Assembly (NCBI GenBank): GCA_951640165.1
Contig: OX621247.1
Coordinates: 24,960,001-25,024,000, forward strand
Direction of reading: 5' to 3'
DNA from: Pseudoips prasinana
Lineage: Eukaryota; Arthropoda; Insecta; Lepidoptera; Nolidae
Length of the DNA stretch: 64,000 nt
Shown: piece by piece, positions 21,512 through 33,142 of the stretch
Numbering within the stretch: the stretch's first letter is position 1
How the letters are laid out: each line of letters begins with the position of its first letter
Notes under the pieces: generated by a model
Told to the model about the DNA's origin: nothing
What the model saw: only the letters and a program-made list of their open reading frames with translations
Databases searched by the model: none
Made by a program: the position numbers and the translations under genes

Positions 21512-22950
21512 CCAAAGACTCTAAGTCTTTAATGATATTATGTCGAGAAGCGCATTTCAATCCTTAGAGTAAATTCTCTAAATTTTCTCAGATAACCTAT
21601 ACTTAAATGAATTTAACCACATACGAAAAACATTGTTTAATTCTAACGTATTGGACTATTGACTACCCGTATGGCTAGGAGTTAAGGTTATTTCCTTTCT
21701 ACTACCTCGGTGCCCAAGTGTTTCGGGATCAATCTTCGAACAGCACTCGCACATATCACATGTTAATAGCCGTTCTAGTATTCATATCATATATATTATA
21801 TCCTCAATACCTGCTCGAGTATTGCCAGTCACATTAAGAAGTGCTGAGTATGTACTATGCTTTGGTCTAAATCCAATCCAACAGCATTCTATTAAATGGA
21901 GAGAACTTCGTTTAAATCCACTGTTGTGAAATGATATGGAGTTATTTGGGTGCGTAAGACCATTATGAAAAGCGATCATTTGGAATTAAATTAAATGATA
22001 CAAAGGTAGTAGTGAAATTGTGTATAAGATCATGGTAACCAATCGAGCTGAAAAGGTCTAAGGGTCGCGGTTTACCGATACCAAGAGTTCAAAGGAATTT
22101 CATATACCGACAGGTGTAGAAGAACATATGTTATCAAGAATTTGACGGCGTTTAGCATTGCATATCATCTGATCACACCGATCACTAACAGTGTGGTAAA
22201 GGTACCAATTGTGATCGCACCGCACTTTTTTGTAGAAACTACTTAAATGCTTGGTCTCTATGCCGCATTACCATTTTACCTCTTTTTTCATCCACGGCGC
22301 TGATAGGCGCTTCAATTGAATCGGGCGCATTAAACTCGTACAACCTTAAATTTTTAATTGAAAACGTGGACCTTTTCTTGTACATTTTGAGCTGCTTGCA
22401 AAGGTTTGCAGTCAATATTAGATGCATAATTACAAAGGTGATTGACTTCTTGGTGTGCTTCATATCAGTTAATTGAAAGTTTGTAAAGTTCCATACGTAA
22501 CAGGGATTTACTGCCCTAGTGTGGCCGTAAACAAGAACAGAAACAAACTGTAATTACTGGTGCCCAGTAAGATTTTTTAAAGGTAGTAAGTAGGCAGGTC
22601 TGTATGGGATTTTTGTACCGCTAGTAAAATTTCGAGTTTCGGGATATTTTATGTTTTAATTGGTAGTTAATGTGATAGAAAAGGTATTTTTAAATTCTTA
22701 GATTTTTAGAACTTGGGATATAAAAGTTATAGCCAGTTTTATTTAAAGGTTACGTTTGGTAATCTGTGGGTCAACCCCATGACCGTGGATACATTGCAGT
22801 TCAAAAATCACTCTTACTGCCTAAGTAATAAAGATACTGTAAATATCAAAGTGTGTCTACTGATGTGGTAATGAAATGCTAGTGTTAACTACTGTACTAA
22901 TGAAGATTGTTACATATTATATTTACATAGACATTGTTATGGTGATAAAG
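21512..22950. other. Mostly unidentified; possible RT scrap
   Basis: The minus-strand peptide at about 21790-21900 contains 'WIGFRPKHSTYSALLNVTG', which resembles the GFR..ST segment of LINE reverse transcriptases. It is short and isolated. Nothing else is recognisable in this stretch. Confidence 0.4.
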
Positions 22951-23135
22951 TATAATATTTCGTTGTTTCATTTTCGATATAAATTAACAGGTAGTCCTTT
23001 GACCTACAAAGCAACACTCGCACGCTTTTATTATTTAAATTTTAAGATTTAATCGACTAAAAAACTCGATTAATATTAAATCGATAACCTCTTCCTTCAC
23101 TCACTACTCGTCCGCCATGACAGCTCATTCTTTTT
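22951..23135 (+). repeat. DIRS left inverted terminal repeat
   Basis: This is the reverse complement of 27667 onward. The shared segment includes ctttgacctacaaagcaaca and cactactcgtccgccatgac. The outermost 45 or so bases match the first half of the internal complementary region. Confidence 0.9.
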
Positions 23136-23359
23136 CCGTGCGAGGCGACGAGTGCACGCGCTCTTCCACTCGAAAAAATTTAACTTTGGTGTTCCTACGA
23201 TTTTGTCTCACGATGCCCAAAAGGTCTTTGGAAGATAAGATTGAACACTATATGAAAAAGATGGAAAAATTAAAAGAAAAACATCGCCGCAAGCGACGAC
23301 GATTGGTATATTCCTCTTGTTCCGATCAAGAGGTAGTTATTCCCAACAATAAAGGTTAG
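23117..23359 (+). CDS. DIRS 5' small ORF or first gag exon
   Basis: An 80-codon reading frame (ATG at 23117) starts inside the left terminal repeat. It is Arg/Lys-rich at its end (KEKHRRKRRRLVYSSCSDQE). It closes just after 'aataaaggttagtatctaat', where 'ggttagt' could be a splice donor. The next ORF begins about 210 bp on, after a T-rich run ending 'cttttaggagacgatacgg'. A spliced gag is therefore possible. It could equally be an untranslated leader ORF. Confidence 0.45.
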   Translation: MTAHSFSVRGDECTRSSTRKNLTLVFLRFCLTMPKRSLEDKIEHYMKKMEKLKEKHRRKRRRLVYSSCSDQEVVIPNNKG

Positions 23360-23571
23360 TATCTAATCTTTAATATGTTAATATATCTACCTACTGTACA
23401 AGTTCTGTTCTAAATGAAAGTCTTGTTACGGTAATTTGCCATAGATTCAAAATAGAACGCGGCAAATATTAATATACCCGCCATAGATTCCTAAGCGAAC
23501 AAGGCGTTTAAAATTAATGTACCCCCATACATTAATTTATATAAACTTGTCTTTTAGGAGACGATACGGAC

Positions 23572-24474
23572 GTGTGCGATGTACTGGAGCCACAGCCCGA
23601 AGTTATCGTAACTGAGCCGGAATACGGTCAGAACGGTGATCCGCCGCCAACTCTTCCGGCGCCGCAGGAATCGGCAGAGACCTCTGACCCACCATTGGAT
23701 CCCGAAATCTTGTCTGCCCTCGGGGAGGCAACCGACCAGGGACCGATTTGGGGCCCTCCTATTCATCAAAATTTATCATCTTTGTGGCAGCCGTTGCTTA
23801 AAAAAGGCATGGATAGGGAATCACGAGAAATATTAAATAAAAAATATCTGTGTCCAAGTAACTGCTCTCTACTCCAGGCGCCTAAGTTAAATGTAGAAAT
23901 TTCTGCGGCTGTCGCGGAGATGGTAAGATTGCGTGACAAGAAGGTCGAAACTAGCCAACAGCAGCTTGGTATAGGTGTTACCGCAATAAGTAGGGCGATG
24001 TCCATCCTATTAACTACCGACAACAAAGTTGAGGCAGTAAAAATACTAAGCGATGGGTGCCGAATATTGTGCGACCTGCATAATAGGGAAACACAAGCTC
24101 GTATGAAGATGATAACACCCGGGTTGGCTAAACCTTTTTTGAACGTAATTCAAGATAGTGAGCGTGATGAGACCTTATTTGGTGCTAGTTTGCCAGAAAA
24201 GATAAAGGCATCTAAAACTATTGAGAAGCAGGGCTTACAAATTAAAAAGCTTGTACAATCGTTACAGCCCAGGCCGACTACGGCCCAACAAAATACAACA
24301 TCCCGTCAGTCATTTCAGGGAAACTGGTCGGGACCTCCTCGTTACCCGACAAACAGGGGGGGGCGAGGGGGTCAGAGAAGGTCAACGATACGGCGACCAT
24401 TAATGTCATTGCCACCAACAACGACCCAACCACGAGCGAACCAGGGCCGAACTCGTGCCCCTACACGCCAGTAG
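23572..24474 (+). CDS. DIRS gag-like protein
   Basis: An ORF of about 300 codons, with an acidic, Pro-rich N-terminus, a helical middle (AAVAEMVRLRDKKVETSQQQ) and a basic Arg/Gly end (NRGGRGGQRRSTIRR) suited to nucleic-acid binding. Its position before the RT ORF and the match to the usual DIRS gag arrangement give the identity. There is no CCHC knuckle. The true start may be upstream if the leader is spliced on, because the tabulated start is GTG and the frame is open above it. It overlaps the RT frame by at least 70 nt. Confidence 0.75.
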   Translation: MCDVLEPQPEVIVTEPEYGQNGDPPPTLPAPQESAETSDPPLDPEILSALGEATDQGPIWGPPIHQNLSSLWQPLLKKGMDRESREILNKKYLCPSNCSLLQAPKLNVEISAAVAEMVRLRDKKVETSQQQLGIGVTAISRAMSILLTTDNKVEAVKILSDGCRILCDLHNRETQARMKMITPGLAKPFLNVIQDSERDETLFGASLPEKIKASKTIEKQGLQIKKLVQSLQPRPTTAQQNTTSRQSFQGNWSGPPRYPTNRGGRGGQRRSTIRRPLMSLPPTTTQPRANQGRTRAPTRQ

Positions 24475-26408
24475 CACAGGTACATGCTGGCCGAGTTCAG
24501 TATTTTTATAATTGTTGGACTAATATCACAAATAATAAGAGTATCCTTGATTGGGTCCTGAACGGAGTTCCTATTCCATTTATTACGAAGCCATTTCAGT
24601 ATTTCGTCCCTAAAACCACATTGTCTATAAGTGAACAGTATGACATGTCATTAGCTGTTGACAACCTGCAGAAGTTAGGTGCAATTATACAGGTTAAACC
24701 AAGTTTAGACCAGTTTGTTTCAAGTACGTTCTTAGCTGCAAAACCGAACGGTGGTAAACGATTCATTTTAAACTTAAAATGTTTAAATCGTTTTATACCT
24801 AAAATTCATTTTAAAATGGAAGATAGTAGAACTGCTAGTAAATTATTACAGCCTAATTGGTTTATGGCAACTATAGATTTAAAAGAAGCGTACTTACTTA
24901 TACCTGTACATAAAGACTTCAGAAAATATCTCCGGTTTCAATATATAACCCCAAATTCTCACGAACTTATATATTTCGAATTCACCTCGTTACCTTACGG
25001 ACTTGGCATCGCTCCTAGGGTGTTTACTAAGATTGTAAGGGAAGTGGTTACGTTTTTACGTGGTCGGGGATTCGAATCCGTTTGTTACTTAGATGATATA
25101 TTATGTTTAGGGAGTAGTTATGACAAATGTCTACAAAATGTGAAGGAAACAGTAGCATTGTTAGAATGTTTGGGTTTCGTAATCAATTACGAAAAAAGTA
25201 AAATGCAGCCACAAAAATGTTGTACGTTTTTGGGGTTTATCTATGACACTTCAGTAATGACCTTATCGTTACCATTAGATAAACGAAATAAAATAGCTAG
25301 TTTGGTTCAAAAGTTTTCAAAACTACCGACAATTACAATAAGGGAATTTTCTCAATTAATAGGAGTTCTGGTATCTGCTTGTCCAGCGCCGCGGCCGGTG
25401 CGATATGGTTAGTTATACACCAAACTATTGGAAAGAGAAAAATATTTATTTTTACAGCAGTATCAATCATTTGATGCGAAGGTTAAGCTCCCTCAAACTA
25501 TTTTAGATGATTTAAATTGGTGGAGTGAAAACATTTACCAAGTACACAATTCGATTAAACTCCTGAGTTATGACTTAGAGATCTTTACGGATGCCAGTCT
25601 AACAGGATGGGGTGGATCATGTCGTGATTTAAGAGTCAATGGTGCTTGGAAAGTATGTGAACTCAAATATCACATAAATTATTTAGAATTATTAGCTGTA
25701 TTTTTCGCGCTAAAATGTTTTATACGTGAAAAATCTGGGTGCACCATATTGCTTCGTGTCGACAACACCACGGCTGTTAGTTATATTAACCGCATGGGTG
25801 GAGTTCAGTTTCCACATTTGAATGCATTAGCTCGTGAAATTTGGCAATGGTGTGAGAGAAGAAACCTGTGGCTATTCGCTTCATATATTAACACGAAGGA
25901 CAATATTGAAGCTGATAAGGAGTCCCGTAGAATTAACCCAGACGTAGAATGGGAATTGTCCACGTCAGCGTTTAATTTTATTGTCAAGAAGTTAGGCCAG
26001 CCAGAGATTGATTTATTTGCCTCTCGAACCAATGCCAAATGCCACGAATATGTCTCTTGGAAACAAGATCCAGACGCCATACTTGTTGATGCTTTTACAA
26101 TAAGCTGGCACTCAAAATTCTTTTATGCCTTCCCACCTTTTTCTCTGATATTAAATTGTGTCCAAAAAATTATACGTGATCAAGCTACGAGTATTCTAGT
26201 ATTCCCCATGTGGTCTGCTCAGCCGTGGTACCCACGACTTATGGAGTTGTTAGTTAAGGATATAGTTATTTTGAAACCACATCCCAAGTTAGTATTATCC
26301 CATTTCAGACAACAACATCCACTCCACAAGACGCTTACGCTGGGAGCAGCGCTGCTCTCAGGAGCGCGTTCTCCCGCCGCGGCACACCACCCGCCGCGCT
26401 ACGTCTGA
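24400..26408 (+). pseudogene. DIRS pol: RT, RNase H, methylase-like domain (one stop codon)
   Basis: The frame opens inside gag and reads 'VQYFYNCWTNITNNKSILDW' before the RT. RT motifs are TIDLKEAYLLIPV, FTSLPYGLGIAPRVF and CYLDDIL. A TAG at 25410-25412 falls where TGG (Trp, as in YGWLYTK) is expected, and the frame continues uninterrupted beyond it. RNase H follows (EIFTDASLTGWGG, YLELLAVFFAL, VDNTTAVSY). After that comes the DIRS methylase-like region (EIDLFASRTNAKCHEYVSW, DAFTISW, YAFPPFSLI). The enzyme would copy genomic RNA in the replication complex. One nonsense change inactivates it. The end overlaps the recombinase frame. Confidence 0.88.
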
Positions 26409-27340
26409 TTCTTGCTTCGTTATCAAATAGCACTTTACAACAATACGGTGTTTGTTACAAGTTATGGTGGCAGTATTGTTCTGATAACAATTATTGTATT
26501 TTCGAATTTTCTAGTGTCAATATTGTATCGTTTTTGACTGAGCAATTTGAAAAGGGTGCTTCCTACGGCACACTTAATAGTCATCGCTCAGCCTTATCTT
26601 TGCTTCTAGGAAATAAATTATCTTCAGAGGATGCTATAAACCGTCTACTCAAGGGAGTATATAAATTAAGACCCGCTTTGCCGAAATATTCTAGCACCTG
26701 GGATCCCCAGATAGTCTTAAACCATATTACAGTTTGGGTACCTAATACTCAATTAAGTCTGGAAAATTAACGAAAAAACTAGTAGTTTTACTGGCATTAT
26801 GTACTGCTCATAGGGTACAGACCTTTTCTTTAATCAAAATTAACAACATCGTGATCAATACTAATGGTATCGAAATTTTGATTAATTTTGATTACAGATA
26901 TAATCAAAACTTCAGGTATTGGACGGGATCAGCCAGTATTGCATTTACCGTACTTTCGTGATAACCTATCTATTTGTCCAGCCACTACTTTGGAAGATTA
27001 CATGTCGGTAACGAAGGACTTGAGACCTTCCAATATAGATCACCTCTTAATCTCTGTGAAGCGTCCTCACAAGAACGCGACAGCACAGACTATAAGTAGG
27101 TGGATTAAACAAACATTGCAAGAGAGCGGCGTCGACGTGTCAGTATACGGTGCACACAGCGCCCGTCATGCTGCCACCTCGGTGGCGTACTCAGCTGGGC
27201 TCAGCATTGATGTTATCCGTAAAACTGCTGGCTGGTCCGCGTCCTCCCAAAATTTTGCTAAATACTATAAGCGGCCTATCATAGACAAAACGAATTTTTC
27301 TAAATCAGTTTGTTTACATGTCAATAATAATGATTGTTAA
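26285..27340 (+). pseudogene. DIRS tyrosine recombinase (two indels)
   Basis: The recombinase integrates the circular DNA intermediate. The frame overlaps the end of pol and reads 'LRLILASLSNSTLQQYGV'. The catalytic Arg is in AHRVQTF (near 26809), the HxxR box in GAHSARHAAT, then GWSASSQNFAKYY with the nucleophile Tyr. Lesions are a one-base loss near 26766 (LEN-stop where LEKLTKK continues in the next frame) and a 10-bp duplication of attttgatta near 26875-26895. All catalytic residues survive apart from these two shifts. Confidence 0.85.
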
Positions 27341-27482
27341 ACATATCAATTACTGTAATGATTTTTCTGATTGATTCATTAAAATAAAACTATATGATAA
27401 AAGTTATACTACACTCGTGTTTTACTTTAGTGTATCTAGATGTAGGATACTCAAAAAATACAAAACTTAATACTCTGAACAT

Positions 27483-27597
27483 CTACCTGTTAATTTATAT
27501 CGAAAATGAAACCACGAAATATTATATATGATCAAACGAACTTCAAAAGTGAAGTTCGATCAATATAATATGAGTGGTTTCATTTGAAGATATAAAT
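27483..27597 (+). repeat. DIRS internal complementary region
   Basis: The first half (ctacctgttaatttatatcg to the aaatattata area) is complementary to the outer end of the left repeat. The second half (gatcaaacgaacttcaaaag onward) is complementary to the outer end of the right repeat. The junction lies near 27527. This template is what DIRS elements use to complete their ends. Confidence 0.9.
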
Positions 27598-27666
27598 CAC
27601 CCTACCCACCCATAACCCAGTTTTGTAAAAACACGAGGTATCTAGGTAAACCTACCTAATTACTCT

Positions 27667-27890
27667 AAAAAGAATGAGCTGTCATGGCGGACGAGTAGTG
27701 AGTGAAGGAAGAGGTTATCGATTTAATATTAATCGAGTTTTTTAGTCGATTAAATCTTAAAATTTAAATAATAAAAGCGTGCGAGTGTTGCTTTGTAGGT
27801 CAAAGGACTACCTGTTAATTTATATCTTCAAATGAAACCACTCATATTATATTGATCGAACTTCACTTTTGAAGTTCGTTTGATCATATA
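27667..27890 (+). repeat. DIRS right inverted terminal repeat
   Basis: This is the reverse complement of the left repeat through ctacctgttaatttatat, then a unique outer extension of about 65 bp ending near gtttgatcatata. The extension includes the palindrome cgaacttcacttttgaagtt. Confidence 0.88.
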
Positions 27891-30302
27891 AAATATGTTG
27901 TCGCTCTTTTTGTAGTCTCTACATGGATCCCTAACCGAGTCGCAAGTTAGGTAAGGAATATGCAAAAAACTATTATTTGTTGAAATAATGAAAAGTTCTT
28001 TATTTCCATTAATTATAAAGTTCATACCCCAGTGTCCATTTGTGTGAGGTTGCGAGGGGTTTCATACGAGGTTTTAAGTGGAGGTAAATAAAACAATAGG
28101 TTCTTTGTTTTTTATAACTACATTTATTTTATTAGTATTATTATTAATTCATCCTTAGTATTACTTCATCTAGAACATCTTCATATAAGTAACAAACAAT
28201 AATTATCACATAGCACAAAGCAACATTGGGTTTATTGAGAACTTCACTCTCATCGGATAAAGCATGTCTTCTTAGTCGGGGCAAGCGAATGTAGCAATTA
28301 ACACATTGCAAACTCGTCATTTTAACTAAATGATAAAGAGTTCTTTCGTGAACAGATATATATATTATAGTACGGAGGATAACTCAACGTAAAAATTGCA
28401 AGATAATTTGCTAAATTGATGACATGAATCAAAACAACAGCAATAAATACCTGACAGATTGTCTTTGCCTGTCAATAAATAATTGCCATGAACAAAAAAA
28501 ATAATTGACGACGAAAATCGTTCCTATTCTAAATCATTAATTATTACGATTTAATGCAACTACTGTGCTTTCATAGGTATAATAAATAAGTATATAATGA
28601 TATGATTTATATGCAATGTTTCCATTTTATTACGTTTATTTATTGAAAATAATTGAAATATTATTTTTGATTTTGATCCCAAGTTCTAAAAATATTATAC
28701 ATACATGAAAATCAATGCCTTAGGTGTCTTAATAAGTGGTACAAATTATGTAGCTGAACACCAAAAGAAGTATGCGGTACGATTTTTGCCATTCACATTT
28801 GGCGGTAAATATATTTAGTTCTTTTTTTCACCTATATCTTTCTTTTCTATCAGTAATGTAATTTTTTTCGCGCCATCTCTTTCCTTTCTTTCTAGAATAA
28901 TCTAATTATTCATTTGGGAGGACCTGTAATTGGCTTTATGGTCCTTTTTTAATTATTGGTTTTTTACTTCAATAACTGGTAGTCCGGACATGAAACAATC
29001 TCAAAAGCCCCCAAAAACCTTTTCTGGTACTAAGGATCAAACCCCGAACGTGACAATATTGTTATTTAAGTCGGTTCAAAGTAATCTTTCGGAACGAACG
29101 ACTAGTTGTTCTTAATTACTTTACCTTCAAGAAAAGTTCATCTTGTAAAGTCGTTTAAAACTTGAATAGGAGACGGCACTTCGTTAGGTCAATAATTAAC
29201 CAAGCCCGAAGAGTTATTGACCGAACGTTTGAGGTCTTACACTCAACTTGGAAAAAACTGCGTTCATATTCTTCGTAATATATTGAGGCGATTAACGTTG
29301 TTGCTTTTTTTATGTACTAAATATAATCTAAAATAATATTCAGACAATCGATCGAGCAGCTATTGTGTTTGCCTACTAAATAATTACTTTAAGTGGACCA
29401 AATCCCGTGTTTATGCCCGCTTGAGTATGTTTCGCCGTACCGTCTCAACTGAGCCGTGTTAAAACCGGTAGTAGATGAACCCGCTGAATTTGTTTCGCTG
29501 GGTCTTCACATTTGGGGTTCATTGGATCCGATGGGAGCATTAAAGCGCGACCGTCGTTAGAAACACAAGGTCCGTCATAATAATAATATTGAATTCGTAC
29601 CTTAAAATAGACAGAACCATTCGACAATATGTAGTAAAATATAGCTTAAACTATAAATTTCGATCATTAAACCTAAACATAATCTCCGGAAGAAAAACTT
29701 AATACAAGCTAGCTAAATATCATTACTATTATAAAATAAATTGTATAAATGTTTTAAAAATGAGCCTGGCCAATGTTTTATTCTGGGTATGCGAAAGTAA
29801 TCTAGAAGAAAATACAAGAACATCTGCATTTTTACTTTTTTTTATATTCCGAAAGACCACTGAGATAATAGCAATCAAAGTACGCATTTTCGAGCGATAT
29901 TATTTCAAACCGCAAGCGGCGTTTGATCGCGCTGTGACGTCACGTAGCCCCTCACGCAGCGCGCCGGCCGCTTTGCTAGTACAAATCTAGGTACTATTCA
30001 TTTAATCACCGCTGCGGGTGGCTCGTACTTGCGATTTTATTACGAGAAAATTATTAGAAAATGCTGTGCAGTGCCCAAAAGTTTTAATTCAAATGTTAAC
30101 ACACCCAAAAAGTGTTTTTAGTATACCTAAAAATCCTCTGATAAGAAAGAAATGGATGACCGCAATACGCAGACAGGATTCAATAGGACTGAAAACTATT
30201 GCATTTTGTTATGAATATTATTTTGATGTCAATAACTATTCTATTTATACTTTTCTCATAAATTACTACGTTATCTATTGGTGCATTTTATAATCAACTT
30301 CT
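27891..30302. other. AT-rich intergenic DNA, no gene found
   Basis: Short ORFs at 28930, 29445, 29760 and 30018 lack recognisable motifs. A GC-rich patch at 29915-29985 containing gtgacgtcacgtag stands out, and a similar tgacgtcacg patch is at 31380-31490. Their nature is unclear. Confidence 0.4.
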
Positions 30303-30342
30303 GACAAAGGTAGATAAACTTTTAAGTTTACCTACCTTTGTC
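30303..30342. repeat. Inverted repeat, 19-bp arms
   Basis: The arms gacaaaggtagataaactt and its complement differ at one position and are separated by 2 nt. Confidence 0.75.
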
Positions 30343-30680
30343 GTTTAAGGATTTTACAAATTAATCTTATAACAAATAGTTTATTGATTCTTCTAAATAA
30401 GAGACATTTTGTTATTATCTATCAGGAACCTTGACATCAGGATGTTATAATAAATAGGTATATAACCATGTCGTATTTTTTTAATGAGAATAGGTGAATG
30501 TTACCTAACCTAATACTGACCTAGATTAAACATGGGATATTTGGAAAAAAATATATAATAACCACGAAATATTTTACCTACTTATACAATATTTCGTTAT
30601 TATTATCTACCTTTGACTTTAACCATACTTTACTTAATAAGCAAAAATAGGTATGTTGAATATAAGTGAAGTAAAATTGA

Positions 30681-30850
30681 CTACAAGTGTGGCGCAGCGG
30701 CTAAGACAATCGCCGCTGTGTGTCCGAGGTTTGATTCCCGCACCGGACAACTATTTGTGTAACCCGTAAATAGTTGTTCAGAGTCTGGATGTAATTTGTG
30801 TCCGTCTATTATATGTTTGTAAAGTATTATAGTATTATTATTGTCTTTGA
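30681..30850 (+). mobile_element. tRNA-derived SINE, second family
   Basis: A-box-like gtggcgcagcggctaag and B-box-like aggtttgattcccg make a tRNA-like head. A body with tctggatgtaatttgtgtcc and an AT-rich tail follows. Rearranged and inverted relatives lie at 38832-38955 and 39590-39715. Confidence 0.75.
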
Positions 30851-31639
30851 AAAAAAACCGTTAAGAATGACAGTGGTATTAATCTACAGCTGTTAGCGTG
30901 CCGCTGAGTATAGTACTTACCTGCGTACGTAAGTATACTTGGAGATGGTGTACAAAATTTTACAAACATTTTGCTAGAAATATAATAGTACCGGCCCTCA
31001 TTTTATCCTAAATACTAGACTATCGTTAACACTTTTGAAGATTTACACTGAGTAAGTTTATCCTCTGCCGTTTGGTCTTATTTTGGTGGTCTATAAAGGC
31101 ATTAAAATTTGGAATTATATATAAATATAAAAATTTACCAACTAACATTTTTATTTTATATTGGTTTATTTAGTTCTTTAATAGATTTAATAAAAAAGGT
31201 ACTGAAAACTTGACGCCGCATGCTACAGTCAATCAAAGTTTGTCAGTCGTGTAAGGAAATCTTCCTCCCATGTAGCCCTCTTCCAGGGTGCAGATATAAT
31301 GTAACTCACAAGGTATTTAACAGGTTGGTGTAATACAATAATAACAAATTAATAAATAAAGCTATGATACAAGTACAGCGCGCACGTCTTCACTTCATTA
31401 TTTCATATAGCGTGGGGCACAAGCGCACGGAGCGACCGGCACCGAGCCGATAGCTGACGTCACGCGTAGAGCGCGCGATATCTTGGAAATTTAAAAGTGC
31501 TCAAAACTTCTCACAGTCATAACTTCCGTAATACTGCATTGATTTACGTGAAATAAATACTAATCTAATGTACGTAATTTAATCTTTATTGTTAAGTAGC
31601 TTTTAGTGCAATATTCGCATGTGTTGGTCACCCTCATTC

Positions 31640-31765
31640 GTGTACCTAAATATCTGTATGTAACTAGAAATAATTATTATACTTAAATATATTACTACAA
31701 ACATGTTCTGACTATTTACAAGCGCTTTTTAAAGTCTACGTGAATAACTTTTTATATTATTTTTT
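31640..31765 (-). repeat. Dispersed repeat C, copy 2
   Basis: This is the reverse complement of the segment at 5605-5740, including taaagtctacgtgaataac. Confidence 0.6.
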
Positions 31766-32775
31766 TTTTTATTTATTCCTGAAAGGCCTGTGAAAGGCCA
31801 TAGAAGTAACTCCAACTTTTTAGTATGAAAACTACATTTCGAAAGTTTTTGCCATAAAATAAATAACTATAATTATTTTAATTACGACAGAGAAATCGTA
31901 TAACATACATACACAACCAAAAATAAATCAACTTCAGAGAGATGAAGAAGCACAGCTTTGACGATTAAATAATGATAACCGAAGCTCAGCACAAGATCTT
32001 TGTTTTTTTTTTGTTTTTCCCGCTTTTTTGGGGAATAGGCTGTCTGTACCCCTTGCATGGCAAGAGCCCTTTTCTATGTTTGGGTTGTAACTTGTATAAT
32101 CTAGGTGTGATTTGGTTCTTGAATTTAAGGTTTTTATAGTTTAATTATGTTATTATTTTATTACTTTTTGTAGTATTTTATTCGTAAATTTTTATCTACA
32201 TATGTTTTATTTAAGATTTACTGGATTACGTTTATGTTTTGTTAATTATGTTTCATTTTGGATATATGTATTATTTAACAGGTTTAAGTTACAGATATTT
32301 TTGTGTATCAAATATGTATAATGTCATTTTTGTGCGTATATAGCTATATATATACCTAGGTACTATTTTGGTGTACGTTTGTAATTTATGATTCTTATGT
32401 GTTTTGTTTTCATTGATTAATTACTATTTATTTGTTATTTAGTTTATTTTTGTTAGTGGTTTGGTTTGTTTTATCTAATCATATTTATGTTTTGATGACT
32501 TGTGTCTTATTTTGGTATTTGAGTAATCCATGTTGATATTTGTTAGGCCCTAGTTTGTAGTAAAGTTTCTGTAATCTCGTGGCTATTACACAAGAAACAT
32601 GTGCTGATTTATAAGTCTTAAAAGGGTCAGGGCAGAAGTACCCGGTACAAACTAATGTAACCCCTGTCAGTTTGCCACTTAGTTTAGACTATCGGGTAAA
32701 AGTTGAGCTAGCTTTTATAAACAACTAGATTAGCTTGGCGAACCTTACCACCTTAGTCCTTAGTTTAATTATATT
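31766..32775. other. T-rich strand-skewed stretch
   Basis: From about 32110 to 32560 the plus strand is strongly T-rich with few C (for example tttatgttttgttaattatg). It has no ORF. It resembles a retroelement UTR or an old poly-T-rich repeat, but no family is recognised. Confidence 0.4.
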
Positions 32776-33142
32776 ACAAGCTGCGCCCCGTGGTTTCACC
32801 CGCGTTAAAGTAGTTTTAGCGTAAAATAGTAACAAACATACATACATCTATACTCACAAACTTTCGCATTCATAATATTAGTAGAATGTGTACCTCTAGC
32901 GGTTTTGGCAGTGCACGCCGGAATAGCCCGCAAGTGGTAGATTTTTTCCTACTTACTTGTCACTTATCTATTTTGGACAATTTACACAATATATTTATAA
33001 ATTGTAGCCTATGTGTTATTCTGATGTATAAGCTATATTATTGTAAAGTTTCATTAAAATCAATTTAGTACTTTTTACGTGAAAGAGTAACAACATCCAT
33101 CCATACTTACAAACTTTCACGTTTATAATATTAGTAGGATAT
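32776..33142 (-). mobile_element. Helitron remnants, two partial copies
   Basis: Near 32778 a degraded 3' end (gctgcgccccgtggtttcac) has lost CTAG to CTTG. A 5'-like end with cataatattagtag lies at 32870-32883, and another (cgtttataatattagtagga) at 33120-33140. Both match the element type at 44002-44203. Confidence 0.65.

Larger units (their letters stand above)
22951..27890 (+). mobile_element. DIRS-type tyrosine-recombinase retrotransposon, complete
   Basis: Inverted terminal repeats bracket gag, RT-RNase H-methylase and tyrosine recombinase ORFs. An internal complementary region before the right repeat is complementary to both outer ends, the diagnostic DIRS1 layout used to rebuild termini during circular replication. 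No target-site duplication is expected for this order. The coding part carries one nonsense codon and two indels, so this copy is inactive but young. PAT-like relatives have split direct repeats, so the inverted repeats here favour the DIRS1-like branch. Confidence 0.92.

Noticed and set aside
22951..27890. Endogenous retrovirus or Gypsy/Copia element
   Set aside because: There are no direct LTRs, no primer binding site and no integrase. Inverted repeats and a tyrosine recombinase identify DIRS.
29445..30293. Short ORFs near 29.4-30.3 kb as exons
   Set aside because: No domain, no consistent splice sites, and biased amino-acid composition typical of AT-rich non-coding DNA.
30681..30750. tRNA gene on the plus strand
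   Set aside because: This is the head of a dispersed SINE; related copies with the same body lie at 38.8 and 39.6 kb.
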